Positions 50,185 through 58,050 of a stretch of DNA of 64,000 bases are shown here, one piece after another; within the stretch, counting starts at the first letter, position 1; every line of letters begins with the position of its first letter. The stretch spans positions 124,001-188,000 of the forward strand of contig NZ_JAUSYL010000001.1 in assembly GCF_030816895.1 (NCBI RefSeq), read 5' to 3'. The position numbers and the translations under genes were made by a program. The notes under the pieces are model-generated. The model saw only the letters and a list, made by a program, of their open reading frames with translations, was not told the DNA's origin and did no database searches. Source of the stretch: Clavibacter sp. B3I6 (lineage in GTDB: Bacteria; Actinomycetota; Actinomycetes; Actinomycetales; Microbacteriaceae).

Positions 50185-51945
50185 CTAGTTCGCGAACTCC
50201 GTGACGGTCGCGTCGGCCGCGACCTTCGTGGCGCCCACGTCGACGCCGTGGTGCGTGCGCAGCGTGTCGACGGTGTCCTGGATCTCGTCGTCGCGCTCAT
50301 CGTCGCTCCAGCCGAGCGCCTCCTGAAGCACGTCCGCGATCTCCGCGAGCATCTCGTGGGTCACGCCGCCGACGAACGCGAGGTTCGTGCGCCGCAGGAC
50401 GACGTCGGCCAGGTGCACGGCGTCCTCGTGCGTGGCGAAGTACGCGATCTCGGCGCGCGTGAGCTGCGGGTCGGTCGCGAGCGGCGTGGAGGGCTGGCCC
50501 GAGAGCACGTCGATGACGCTCGTGGCGCGCGTGCCGTAGCGGTTGAGCAGCCGGTCGACCTGGTCGGTGCCGATGCCCTCCGCACGGGCCGCCTGCGTGG
50601 CGATCCAGCGGGCGCGGGCGGTGCTGGAGGACGGGAAGTCCTTGCCGCCGCCGATGGGCATGCCCGTCGTGTCGACCGAGCGCTCGACGCCGAGTCGCGT
50701 GGTCGCCTCCGTCGAGAGGTGGGCGGACAGCGCGCGGAACGTCGTCCACTTGCCGCCGACGAGGCTCAGCACCTTCGCGTCGGGCAGGCCGGCGATCTCG
50801 GTCTCCACGATGCGGTAGTCGCGGGAGACGAAGCCGGGCGCCGTGTCCTCGTGCCGCGGCAGGGGACGGATGCCCGAGTAGCGGTACACGATGTGGTCGC
50901 GGTTCAGCTCGATCTGCGGGAAGACGTGCTTCACGAGGTCGAAGAAGTAGTCGACCTCCTCCTCGGTGCACACGGCCGGCTCGCGCGGGTCGGCGTCGAT
51001 GTCGGTCGTGCCGATGAGCACGCGGCCCTTCAGCGGGTAGATGAGGACGATCCGGCCGTCGTTGTTCTCGAAGAAGATCTCGCGGCCCTTGGTGGCCTCG
51101 AGCAGCTCGGCGTTGTCGACGACGATGTGCGAGCCCTTGGTGCCGCCCATGAACTTCGTGTCGCCGCCCATGGCGTCGTTGGTGAGGTCGGTCCAGGGAC
51201 CGGACGCGTTGACCACGACGTCGGCCTTGACTACGAACTCGGTGCCGGAGATGACGTCGCGAAGCTTGACGCCGCCGTCCTCGACGCCGACGGCCTCGAG
51301 GTAGTTGGCGCTCCGGGCGTGGTCGCCCGCGGCGAGGCCGTCCTTGAGCACGTCGAGCGCGAGGCGCTCGGGCTCGTGCACGGAGGCGTCGTAGTACGTG
51401 CCGGTGAACTTGACGTCCTTGTTGAGGGCGGGCATGTCCTCGCGGGCCGCCTTGCCGATGCGGAAGCGGTGGCGCGGGACCGAGCCGCCGTCGCGCGAGA
51501 AGGAGTCGTAGAGGGTCATGCCGACGCTGATGAGGAGCGCCCCGCGCTCCTTGGTCGAGCGCTGCTTGTGCGTGAGCATGCGCAGCGGCGCGTTGAGGAT
51601 GCCGGAGAAGGCGGAGAAGATCGGCATCGTGGTCTGCAGCGGCTTCACGTAGTGGGGCGCGATGCGGATGAGGCCGTTCCGCTCCTCGACGGACTCGCGG
51701 ACGAGCCGGAACTCGCCGTTCTCGAGGTAGCGGATGCCGCCGTGGATCATGTGCGAGCTGGCGGCCGAGGCGCCCGAGCCGTAGTCGGCGCGCTCGACGA
51801 GCACGACGTCGACGCCCTGGAGCGCCAGGTCCCGGAACGTCGCGATGCCGTTGATGCCGCCGCCGATGACGAGCACCTGCGCGCTCGGGCGGTCGTCGAT
51901 GCGGGCGACGTTGTCCCGCAGGTCGGTCTTCTTCGACGTGGTCAC
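50185..51945 (-). CDS. glpD: Glycerol-3-phosphate dehydrogenase (FAD, quinone-linked) GlpD
   Basis: GlpD oxidises glycerol 3-phosphate to dihydroxyacetone phosphate at the membrane, feeding electrons to menaquinone. The 586-residue protein has the FAD-binding VLVIGGGINGIATFRDLALQG segment (quoted as VIGGGINGIATF), SSHMIHGGIRYLE, VVNASGPWTD, GRVLIGTTDID and the late GGKWTTFRALSAH motif, plus the alpha-helical C-terminal domain. GTG 51945 with AGGAAGAAG-type purines upstream. It diverges from the SorC-type regulator over 112 bases. Confidence 0.97.
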   Translation of the reverse strand: MTTSKKTDLRDNVARIDDRPSAQVLVIGGGINGIATFRDLALQGVDVVLVERADYGSGASAASSHMIHGGIRYLENGEFRLVRESVEERNGLIRIAPHYVKPLQTTMPIFSAFSGILNAPLRMLTHKQRSTKERGALLISVGMTLYDSFSRDGGSVPRHRFRIGKAAREDMPALNKDVKFTGTYYDASVHEPERLALDVLKDGLAAGDHARSANYLEAVGVEDGGVKLRDVISGTEFVVKADVVVNASGPWTDLTNDAMGGDTKFMGGTKGSHIVVDNAELLEATKGREIFFENNDGRIVLIYPLKGRVLIGTTDIDADPREPAVCTEEEVDYFFDLVKHVFPQIELNRDHIVYRYSGIRPLPRHEDTAPGFVSRDYRIVETEIAGLPDAKVLSLVGGKWTTFRALSAHLSTEATTRLGVERSVDTTGMPIGGGKDFPSSSTARARWIATQAARAEGIGTDQVDRLLNRYGTRATSVIDVLSGQPSTPLATDPQLTRAEIAYFATHEDAVHLADVVLRRTNLAFVGGVTHEMLAEIADVLQEALGWSDDERDDEIQDTVDTLRTHHGVDVGATKVAADATVTEFAN

Positions 51946-52032
51946 GAGGAGGCTTCTTCCTGTTGTCCTGATGCGTGCGCTGTGCGCGTTCTCCGTCCAT
52001 CATCCGCCCGCGAACGGATTCCGCGAAGCCCG

Positions 52033-52046
52033 TGCACGGATGTGCA
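52033..52046 (+). promoter_or_regulatory. Inverted repeat in the glpD-regulator gap, candidate operator
   Basis: TGCAC-GGAT-GTGCA is a perfect 5-bp inverted repeat 11 bp before the preferred ATG of the SorC-type regulator and 87 bp from the glpD start. Its position suits autoregulation; control of glpD is speculative. Confidence 0.5.
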
Positions 52047-52057
52047 ACCATGACCGG

Positions 52058-53017
52058 ATGGTCGACGGCATCGCGCACGAGCGCACCCAGGACGCCCTGC
52101 GGGCGGCGCACCTCTACTACATGCAGGACCTGACGATGGAGGCCATCGCGCGCGAGCTGGGCACGAGCCGCTCGTCGGTGTCGCGCCTCCTGTCCTTCGC
52201 CCGGGAGACGGGGCTCGTGGACATCCAGATCCGCTCGCCCCTGGACCTCGCGACCGTCCTGGGCGAGCAGCTGCACGAGCGCTACGGCGTGGTCGCGCAC
52301 GTGGTGCCCGTGCCGGACCAGACGAGCGACGTCGACCGCGTCGACCGCGTCGCCCTCTCGGCTGCACGGATGCTCACCCAGTACGTCGACTCCAACATGG
52401 TGGTCGGCGTCGCATGGGGCTCGACCGTGAGCGCCGTCAGCCGCTACCTCGTGCCGAAGCCCACGCACAACACGCTCGTCGTGCAGCTCAACGGCGCCGG
52501 CAACGTCCGGACCACGGGGATCATGTACGCCAGCGAGATCCTCCGCCGCTTCGGCCACGCCTACGGCGCCACGGTGCAGCAGTTCCCGGTCCCCGCGTTC
52601 TTCGACGACCCGGCCACCAAGCTGGCCCTCTGGCGCGAGCGGAGCACGAAGCGCGTGCTCGAGCTGCAGGAGCGCATGGACATGGTGCTGTTCGGCGTGG
52701 GGTCCCCCGTGGCCCTCGTGCCGAGCCACGTCTACTCGGGCGGCTACCTGGAGCGGTCCGATCAGCGGGCCCTCGACGCCGACGGCGTCGTGGGCGACGT
52801 CTCCACCGTCTTCTTCCGGGAGGACGGGTCGTCGGCGGACATCGCGATCAACGCCCGCGCGAGCGGCCCGGACCTCGCCACGATCCGCAAGGCGCCCCGG
52901 CGCGTGTGCGTCGTCGCGGGCGCGTCGAAGGCGCGGAGCGTCCGCGGGGCCCTGGCGGCGGGCCTCGTCACGGACATCGTGCTCGACGAGGGGACGGCGC
53001 GGGCGCTGCTGCAGTGA
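52058..53017 (+). CDS. SorC-family sugar-binding transcriptional regulator
   Basis: A 319-residue regulator with an N-terminal helix-turn-helix (about residues 23-48; TMEAIARELGTSRSSVSRLL) and a SorC/DeoR-type C-terminal sugar-binding domain (about 65-318) containing VVGVAWGSTVSAVSRYL, which binds phosphorylated sugars in this family. Placed head-to-head with glpD, it may sense glycerol 3-phosphate or dihydroxyacetone phosphate, but this is inference. ATG 52058 is preferred; ATG 52040 upstream lies within the inverted repeat. Confidence 0.9.
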   Translation: MVDGIAHERTQDALRAAHLYYMQDLTMEAIARELGTSRSSVSRLLSFARETGLVDIQIRSPLDLATVLGEQLHERYGVVAHVVPVPDQTSDVDRVDRVALSAARMLTQYVDSNMVVGVAWGSTVSAVSRYLVPKPTHNTLVVQLNGAGNVRTTGIMYASEILRRFGHAYGATVQQFPVPAFFDDPATKLALWRERSTKRVLELQERMDMVLFGVGSPVALVPSHVYSGGYLERSDQRALDADGVVGDVSTVFFREDGSSADIAINARASGPDLATIRKAPRRVCVVAGASKARSVRGALAAGLVTDIVLDEGTARALLQ

Positions 53018-53043
53018 CGCCGCGAGGAGGGGGAGGGGAACGG

Positions 53044-53116
53044 TGGGCGATACCGGACTCGAACCGATGACCTCTTCCGTGTGAAGGAAGCGCGCTACCA
53101 ACTGCGCCAATCGCCC
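53044..53116 (-). tRNA. tRNA-Val (anticodon CAC)
   Basis: On the minus strand a 73-nt cloverleaf: acceptor GGGCGAT/ATCGCCC, D-arm GGCGCAGTTGGTAGCGC, anticodon stem CTTCC/GGAAG with loop TTCACAC (anticodon CAC), and T-arm GGTTCGAGTCC. CCA is not encoded. It points away from the other three tRNA genes. Confidence 0.95.
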
Positions 53117-53397
53117 GTGCTCGCACCGCGGACGGTGCGGATCCATGATGCCATACCGCGGGGGCGGCCACGGTCACCCGGGGCGCGCGGGCGATGACCG
53201 GTGGCGGCCGCCGGCGCGACACGCCCGGGTCGACCCATTCCGCGCGCCCGCCCGATCCGCGTGGACACGGGGCAGCAGGCCTGTGGACGGGGTCGCGCAG
53301 GCCCTCCGGCGACCGTCGTTTTGCACCCGCGCCGGGAGATCGGCTAGAGTCATCGAGCACGCAGGGTCACCGGGAAGCCGGGGACGGCGTGCGGAAT
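53117..53397. other. Intergenic region between opposed tRNA genes, no gene seen
   Basis: 281 bases without a convincing gene. GCACCG-CGGA-CGGTGC (53123-53138) is a small hairpin near the tRNA-Val 5' end. The right part holds the promoter of the plus-strand tRNA cluster. Confidence 0.6.
53321..53350 (+). promoter_or_regulatory. Promoter of the tRNA-Gly cluster
   Basis: TTGCAC (53321-53326) and TAGAGT (53345-53350) are separated by 18 bp, the clearest two-part vegetative promoter in the window, 47 bases before tRNA-Gly. Confidence 0.65.
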
Positions 53398-53469
53398 GCG
53401 GATGTGGCGCAGTGGTAGCGCATCACCTTGCCAAGGTGAGGGTCGCGAGTTCGAATCTCGTCATCCGCT
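53398..53469 (+). tRNA. tRNA-Gly (anticodon GCC)
   Basis: 72-nt cloverleaf with acceptor GCGGATG/CATCCGC, D-arm GGCGCAGTGGTAGCGC, anticodon stem CACCT/AGGTG with loop TGCCA centre (anticodon GCC), and T-arm GAGTTCGAATCTC. CCA is not encoded. Confidence 0.96.
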
Positions 53470-53474
53470 CGAAC

Positions 53475-53496
53475 AGGGGCCCCGTGAGGGGTCCCT
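53475..53496 (+). terminator. Hairpin between tRNA-Gly and tRNA-Cys
   Basis: AGGGGCCCC and GGGGTCCCT form a 9-bp stem (one G-T pair) with a GTGA loop, followed by TTC. It may be a weak terminator or an RNA processing signal. Confidence 0.5.
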
Positions 53497-53519
53497 TTCA
53501 CAAGGTGGGAACCACCGGT

Positions 53520-53590
53520 GGTGGGGTGGCCGAGAGGCGAGGCAGCGGCCTGCAAAGCCGTCCACGCGGGTTCAAATCCCGTCCCCACCT
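53520..53590 (+). tRNA. tRNA-Cys (anticodon GCA)
   Basis: 71-nt cloverleaf with acceptor GGTGGGG/CCCCACC, D-arm GGCCGAGAGGCGAGGC, anticodon stem GCGGC/GCCGT with loop CTGCAAA (anticodon GCA), and T-arm CGGGTTCAAATCCCG. CCA is not encoded. Confidence 0.95.
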
Positions 53591-53603
53591 CGAGCAAGTG
53601 CAT

Positions 53604-53675
53604 GAGCGATTGGCGCAGCGGTAGCGCGCTTCCCTGACACGGAAGAGGTCGCTGGTTCGATCCCAGTATCGCTCA
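53604..53675 (+). tRNA. tRNA-Val (anticodon GAC)
   Basis: 72-nt cloverleaf with acceptor GAGCGAT/ATCGCTC, D-arm GGCGCAGCGGTAGCGC, anticodon stem CTTCC/GGAAG with loop CTGACAC (anticodon GAC), and T-arm CTGGTTCGATCCCAG. It shares most of its body with the CAC tRNA-Val on the other strand, suggesting duplication. Confidence 0.95.
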
Positions 53676-53680
53676 CCACC

Positions 53681-53715
53681 CAGAAGGCCCCGGGCAACCG
53701 GGGCCTTCTGCTTTT
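53681..53715 (+). terminator. Intrinsic terminator of the tRNA cluster
   Basis: CAGAAGGCCCCGG (53681-53693) pairs perfectly with CCGGGGCCTTCTG (53698-53710) over a GCAA tetraloop, followed by CTTTT. It is one of few hairpins here with a T tract. Confidence 0.9.
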
Positions 53716-53797
53716 CCCGGGCGCCTGCCGTCGAGGAGGCCCTCCCGCGCGCCGGTAGTCTGGATCGGTTCCGTCCCCGTCCCGCAAGGAGCCCTCA

Positions 53798-55852
53798 GTG
53801 GTAGACGCCGCCCAGCCCGAGATCCACCACGAGGCCGCGCCCGCGGAGACGACCGCGCAGCCGGTCGAGGCGACGGAGGCGGGCACGGGGTTCACGCTCT
53901 TCGCGGACCGCGCCGTCGTCGCGATGCGCATCGACGGGGAGCTGAAGGACCTGGCGGCCGACGTCGCGCCGGGCGACGTCGTGGAGCCGGTCCGCATCGA
54001 CTCGCCCGACGGCCTCGCGATCCTCCGGCACTCGGCGGCGCACGTCATGGCGCAGGCCGTGCAGCAGATCGACCCGGAGGCGAAGCTCGGCATCGGGCCG
54101 CCCGTCACCGACGGCTTCTACTTCGACTTCGACGTGGCGGAGCCCTTCACGCCCGAGGACCTCAAGGCCATCTCCAAGAACATGGAGCGGATCATCCGCC
54201 AGGGGCAGCGGTTCACCCGCCGGGTGGTCTCCGAGGAGGAGGCGCGCGAGCTGATGGCCGACGAGCCGTACAAGCTCGAGCTCATCGGCCTGAAGGGCGG
54301 GTCCAGCGAGGAGCTCGGCGAGGACGGCGAGTCCGTCGAGGTCGGCGGCGCGGAGCTCACGGTCTACGAGAACGTCGACGGCAAGACCGGCGAGGTCTTC
54401 TGGCGGGACCTGTGCCGGGGCCCGCACCTCCCGAGCACCCGCATGGTGGGCAACGGCTGGGCGCTGTCGCGCGTCGCGGCCGCCTACTGGCGCGGATCCG
54501 AGAAGAACCCGCAGCTCCAGCGCATCTACGGCACGGCCTGGCCCACGAAGGACGAGCTGCGCGCGTACCAGGGCCGCATCGAGGAGGCGCTGAAGCGCGA
54601 CCACCGTCGCCTCGGCGCCGAGCTCGACCTCTTCTCCTTCCCGGACGAGATCGGCTCCGGCCTCGCGGTCTTCCACCCCAAGGGCGGCATCATCCGCCGC
54701 GAGATGGAGGACTACTCGCGCCGCCGGCACGAGTCGGCCGGATACGAGTTCGTCTACTCGCCGCACATCACGAAGTCGAACCTGTTCGAGACGAGCGGGC
54801 ACCTCGACTTCTACAAGGACGGCATGTTCCCCGCCATGCACCTGGACGAGGCGCGGAACGACGAGGGCGAGATCACGCGCCAGGGCGCGGACTACTACCT
54901 CAAGCCCATGAACTGCCCGATGCACGTGCTCATCTACCGGTCGCGCCAGCGCTCCTACCGCGAGCTGCCGCTGCGCCTGTTCGAGTTCGGCACCGTGTAC
55001 CGCAACGAGAAGTCCGGCGTGATCCACGGCCTCACCCGCGTGCGCGGCATGACGCAGGACGACGCCCACATCTTCACGACGCGCGAGCGCATGGCGGACG
55101 AGCTCAAGGGCACGCTGGAGTTCGTGCTGTCGCTGCTCCGCGACTACGGCCTCGACGACTTCTACCTCGAGCTCTCCACGAAGGACCCGGACAAGTTCGT
55201 CGGCTCGGACGAGGTCTGGGAGGAGGCGACCGAGACGCTCCGCCAGGTGGCGGTCGACACCGGGCTCGAGCTCGTGCCGGACCCCGCGGGCGCCGCGTTC
55301 TACGGGCCGAAGATCTCGGTGCAGGCCAGGGACGCGATCGGCCGCACGTGGCAGATGTCCACCATCCAGCTCGACTTCAACCTGCCGGAGCGCTTCGGCC
55401 TGGAGTACACGGCCAACGACGGGACGCGCAAGCAGCCGGTGATGATCCACCGTGCGCTCTTCGGCTCGATCGAGCGCTTCTTCGGCGTGCTCACCGAGCA
55501 CTACGCGGGCGCGTTCCCGGTGTGGCTGTCGCCCGTGCAGGTCGTCGGCATCCCGGTGGCCGAGGACTACGAGGAGTACCTCGGCGGCGTCCTCGACCGC
55601 CTCCGCGCGGAGGGCGTCCGGGTGCAGCTCGACACGTCCGACGACCGGATGCCGAAGAAGATCCGAACCCACACCAAGCTGCGCGTGCCGTACCAGCTCA
55701 TCGCCGGCGAGGACGACCGCGCCGCGGGATCCGTGAGCTTCCGCTTCCGCGACGGGACGCAGGTCAACGGCGTGCCCGTGGACGAGGCCGTCGAGCGGAT
55801 CACGGGCGCCATCGCGCGCCGCGAGCAGGTGGTGACCGCGTGGCCCGTCTGA
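53798..55852 (+). CDS. thrS: Threonyl-tRNA synthetase
   Basis: ThrRS, 684 residues, charges tRNA-Thr. An extra Ala/Glu-rich N-terminus (about 28 residues) precedes the TGS domain (about 30-75), the editing domain with HSAAHVMAQ and DLCRGPHLP, the class II catalytic domain with zinc ligands in MNCPMHV and MIHRALFGS, RNEKSGVIHGLTRVRG (motif 2 region), and the C-terminal anticodon-binding domain from VQVVGIPVAEDY. GTG 53798 has AAGGAG upstream; a TAGTCT hexamer lies near 53756. The 87-base leader is too short for a T-box. The 3' end overlaps the HIT gene by 13 bases. Confidence 0.97.
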   Translation: MVDAAQPEIHHEAAPAETTAQPVEATEAGTGFTLFADRAVVAMRIDGELKDLAADVAPGDVVEPVRIDSPDGLAILRHSAAHVMAQAVQQIDPEAKLGIGPPVTDGFYFDFDVAEPFTPEDLKAISKNMERIIRQGQRFTRRVVSEEEARELMADEPYKLELIGLKGGSSEELGEDGESVEVGGAELTVYENVDGKTGEVFWRDLCRGPHLPSTRMVGNGWALSRVAAAYWRGSEKNPQLQRIYGTAWPTKDELRAYQGRIEEALKRDHRRLGAELDLFSFPDEIGSGLAVFHPKGGIIRREMEDYSRRRHESAGYEFVYSPHITKSNLFETSGHLDFYKDGMFPAMHLDEARNDEGEITRQGADYYLKPMNCPMHVLIYRSRQRSYRELPLRLFEFGTVYRNEKSGVIHGLTRVRGMTQDDAHIFTTRERMADELKGTLEFVLSLLRDYGLDDFYLELSTKDPDKFVGSDEVWEEATETLRQVAVDTGLELVPDPAGAAFYGPKISVQARDAIGRTWQMSTIQLDFNLPERFGLEYTANDGTRKQPVMIHRALFGSIERFFGVLTEHYAGAFPVWLSPVQVVGIPVAEDYEEYLGGVLDRLRAEGVRVQLDTSDDRMPKKIRTHTKLRVPYQLIAGEDDRAAGSVSFRFRDGTQVNGVPVDEAVERITGAIARREQVVTAWPV

Positions 55853-56439
55853 CACTGTCGGACCACGAGTCCGGGGGAGACGACGAGCAGGGCGCCGCGC
55901 GCGTGGACGACCCCGGGCACCTCGCCGGCGTGCCGGACGAGTTCCAGCGCCTGTGGACCCCGCACCGCATGGTCTACATCCAGAAGGGGCAGCAGCCCGA
56001 TCGCGACGACTGCCCCTTCTGCATCGCGCCGTCGATGTCGGACGAGGACGCGCTCATCGTCGCCCGCGGCGAGCACGCCTACGTGCTGCTGAACCTCTTC
56101 CCCTACAACAGCGGCCACCTGCTCGTCTGCCCCTACCGGCACATCGCGACCTACGACCTCGCGAGCCCGGAGGAGGTCGCCGAGATCGGATCCCTCACGC
56201 AGACGGCCATGCGCGTCGTGCGCGAGGTGTCGCGGAACGACGGCTACAACATCGGCATGAACCAGGGGCAGGTCGCGGGCGCCGGCATCGCGGAGCACCT
56301 GCACCAGCACATCGTGCCCCGGTGGGGGCAGGACGCGAACTTCCTGCCGATCATCGCCAAGACGAAGGCGCTGCCGCAGCTGCTGGGCGACGTCCGTGCA
56401 TCCATCGCAGCAGCCTGGCCCGCCCCCGCGGGCGAATAG
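55840..56439 (+). CDS. HIT-family nucleotide hydrolase-like protein
   Basis: A 199-residue HIT-domain protein, of the AP4A phosphorylase/hydrolase-like branch common next to thrS in Actinobacteria. CPFC near residue 56 may bind zinc, NLFPYNSGHLLVCPYRH precedes the core, and the catalytic histidine triad is HLHQHIVPRW. The physiological substrate is unknown. The GTG at 55840 lies within the end of thrS, so it is translationally coupled; a downstream GTG is possible. Confidence 0.9.
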   Translation: MARLTLSDHESGGDDEQGAARVDDPGHLAGVPDEFQRLWTPHRMVYIQKGQQPDRDDCPFCIAPSMSDEDALIVARGEHAYVLLNLFPYNSGHLLVCPYRHIATYDLASPEEVAEIGSLTQTAMRVVREVSRNDGYNIGMNQGQVAGAGIAEHLHQHIVPRWGQDANFLPIIAKTKALPQLLGDVRASIAAAWPAPAGE

Positions 56440-56442
56440 GAT
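56437..56442 (+). promoter_or_regulatory. -10 element of pdxS
   Basis: TAGGAT overlaps the HIT stop codon and ends 10 nt before the pdxS ATG. A partial AGGG lies in the same stretch, so either leaderless or led translation is possible. Confidence 0.4.
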
Positions 56443-56452
56443 AGGGACCACA

Positions 56453-57355
56453 ATGACTGACACCAACACCCCCGGACAGGTCGGCTCGAGCCGCGTCAAG
56501 CGCGGACTCGCGGAGATGCTCAAGGGCGGCGTCATCATGGACGTCGTCAACGCCGAGCAGGCGCGCATCGCGGAGGACGCGGGAGCCGTCGCCGTCATGG
56601 CCCTCGAGCGCGTCCCCGCGGACATCCGCTCGCAGGGCGGCGTCGCCCGCATGAGCGACCCCGACCTCATCGACCAGATCAAGGCCGAGGTCTCCATCCC
56701 CGTCATGGCGAAGGCCCGCATCGGCCACTTCGTCGAGGCGCAGGTCCTGCAGTCCCTCGAGGTCGACTACATCGACGAGTCCGAGGTGCTGAGCCCGGCC
56801 GACTACGTGAACCACATCGACAAGTGGGGCTTCACGGTCCCCTTCGTCTGCGGCGCCACCACGCTCGGCGAGGCCCTCCGCCGCATCACCGAGGGCGCGG
56901 CCATGATCCGCTCCAAGGGCGAGGCCGGCACGGGCGACGTCTCCGAGGCCACCAAGCACATCCGCACCATCAAGTCGGAGATCCGCGCGCTCAGCGCCCT
57001 CACGCACGACGAGATCTACGTCGCCGCGAAGGAGCTGCAGGCGCCGTACGACCTGGTGCTCGAGGTCGCGAAGACGGGCCAGCTGCCCGTCGTGCTGTTC
57101 ACCGCGGGCGGCGTGGCCACCCCGGCGGACGCGGCCATGATGATGCAGCTCGGCGCCGACGGCGTGTTCGTCGGATCGGGCATCTTCAAGTCCGGCAACC
57201 CGGTTGCGCGCGCCAAGGCCGTCGTCACGGCCACGGCGCTCTACCAGGACCCCGACGCGATCGCGCAGGCGTCGCGCGGGCTGGGCGAGGCCATGGTCGG
57301 GATCAACGTCGCCGACGTCCCGGCACCGCACCGCCTCGCCGAGCGTGGCTGGTAG
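56453..57355 (+). CDS. pdxS: Pyridoxal 5'-phosphate synthase subunit PdxS
   Basis: PdxS builds pyridoxal phosphate from ribose 5-phosphate, glyceraldehyde 3-phosphate and ammonia delivered by PdxT. The 300-residue TIM-barrel protein is very conserved: KRGLAEMLKGGVIMDVV, the catalytic Lys in VMAKARIGHF, DYIDESEVL, and FVCGATTLGEALRRI with GAAMIRSKGE. PdxS can use glyceraldehyde 3-phosphate/dihydroxyacetone phosphate, the latter also made by the glycerol genes here. ATG 56453; pdxT overlaps by 11 bases. Confidence 0.98.
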   Translation: MTDTNTPGQVGSSRVKRGLAEMLKGGVIMDVVNAEQARIAEDAGAVAVMALERVPADIRSQGGVARMSDPDLIDQIKAEVSIPVMAKARIGHFVEAQVLQSLEVDYIDESEVLSPADYVNHIDKWGFTVPFVCGATTLGEALRRITEGAAMIRSKGEAGTGDVSEATKHIRTIKSEIRALSALTHDEIYVAAKELQAPYDLVLEVAKTGQLPVVLFTAGGVATPADAAMMMQLGADGVFVGSGIFKSGNPVARAKAVVTATALYQDPDAIAQASRGLGEAMVGINVADVPAPHRLAERGW

Positions 57356-57974
57356 CAGCGCGGCTCCGCACGGCGACGGCCAGCTCGTCGGCGTCCTCGC
57401 GATCCAGGGGGACGTCCGCGAGCACGTCCGCGTCCTCGAGGGCTTCGGTGCCCGGACCCGGCTCGTCCGCCAGCCGAAGGACCTGCCGGGGCTGTCCGGC
57501 CTCGTGATCCCCGGCGGCGAGTCGACCGTGATGGACAAGCTGTCGCGCCAGTTCGGGGTCGCGGAGCCGCTGCGCGCCGCGATCGACGACGGACTGCCGG
57601 TCTACGGCACGTGCGCCGGTCTCATCATGCTGGCCGACGAGATCGTCGACGCGATCCACGGGCAGCGGAGCATCGGCGGCCTCGACGTGTCGGTCCGGCG
57701 GAACGCCTTCGGATCCCAGACGGCCTCGTTCGAGGTCGACCTCGACGTCCCGGCGATCGGCGACCCGCCGGTGCATGCCGTGTTCATCCGCGCCCCCGTG
57801 GTCGCGTCGGTGGGCGAGGCCGCGACGACGCTCGCCGCGCTCGACGACGGGCGCGTGGTCGCGGTCCGGCAGGGCGCGCTGCTCGGCACGTCGTTCCACC
57901 CGGAGGTCACGGGCGACCTCCGCTTCCACCGCCTCTTCCTCGACATGGTCGAGGAGTCGGGCCGCACCCTCTGA
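57345..57974 (+). CDS. pdxT: Pyridoxal 5'-phosphate synthase glutaminase subunit PdxT
   Basis: PdxT (209 residues) releases ammonia from glutamine for PdxS. The class I glutaminase triad is present: Cys in YGTCAGLIML, and His and Glu in TSFHPEVTGD. VLAIQGDVREHV and GLVIPGGESTVM are family signatures. GTG 57345 lies inside the end of pdxS, so the pair is co-translated. Confidence 0.97.
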   Translation: MAGSSAAPHGDGQLVGVLAIQGDVREHVRVLEGFGARTRLVRQPKDLPGLSGLVIPGGESTVMDKLSRQFGVAEPLRAAIDDGLPVYGTCAGLIMLADEIVDAIHGQRSIGGLDVSVRRNAFGSQTASFEVDLDVPAIGDPPVHAVFIRAPVVASVGEAATTLAALDDGRVVAVRQGALLGTSFHPEVTGDLRFHRLFLDMVEESGRTL

Positions 57975-58050
57975 CCTCGCGGCCCCTCGGCGGGGCCGCC
58001 CGATGGTCCATCATGGACAGCGATCACACGCCGCGTTAGGAGAACCACCC

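Noticed and set aside
53044..53715. tRNA cluster as an attachment site of an integrated element.
   Set aside because: No integrase, no partial tRNA repeat and no change in base composition on either side; flanks are core genes.
53711..53797. A T-box riboswitch upstream of thrS.
   Set aside because: The leader is under 90 bases, has no specifier stem or T-box consensus, and is mostly taken up by the tRNA terminator.
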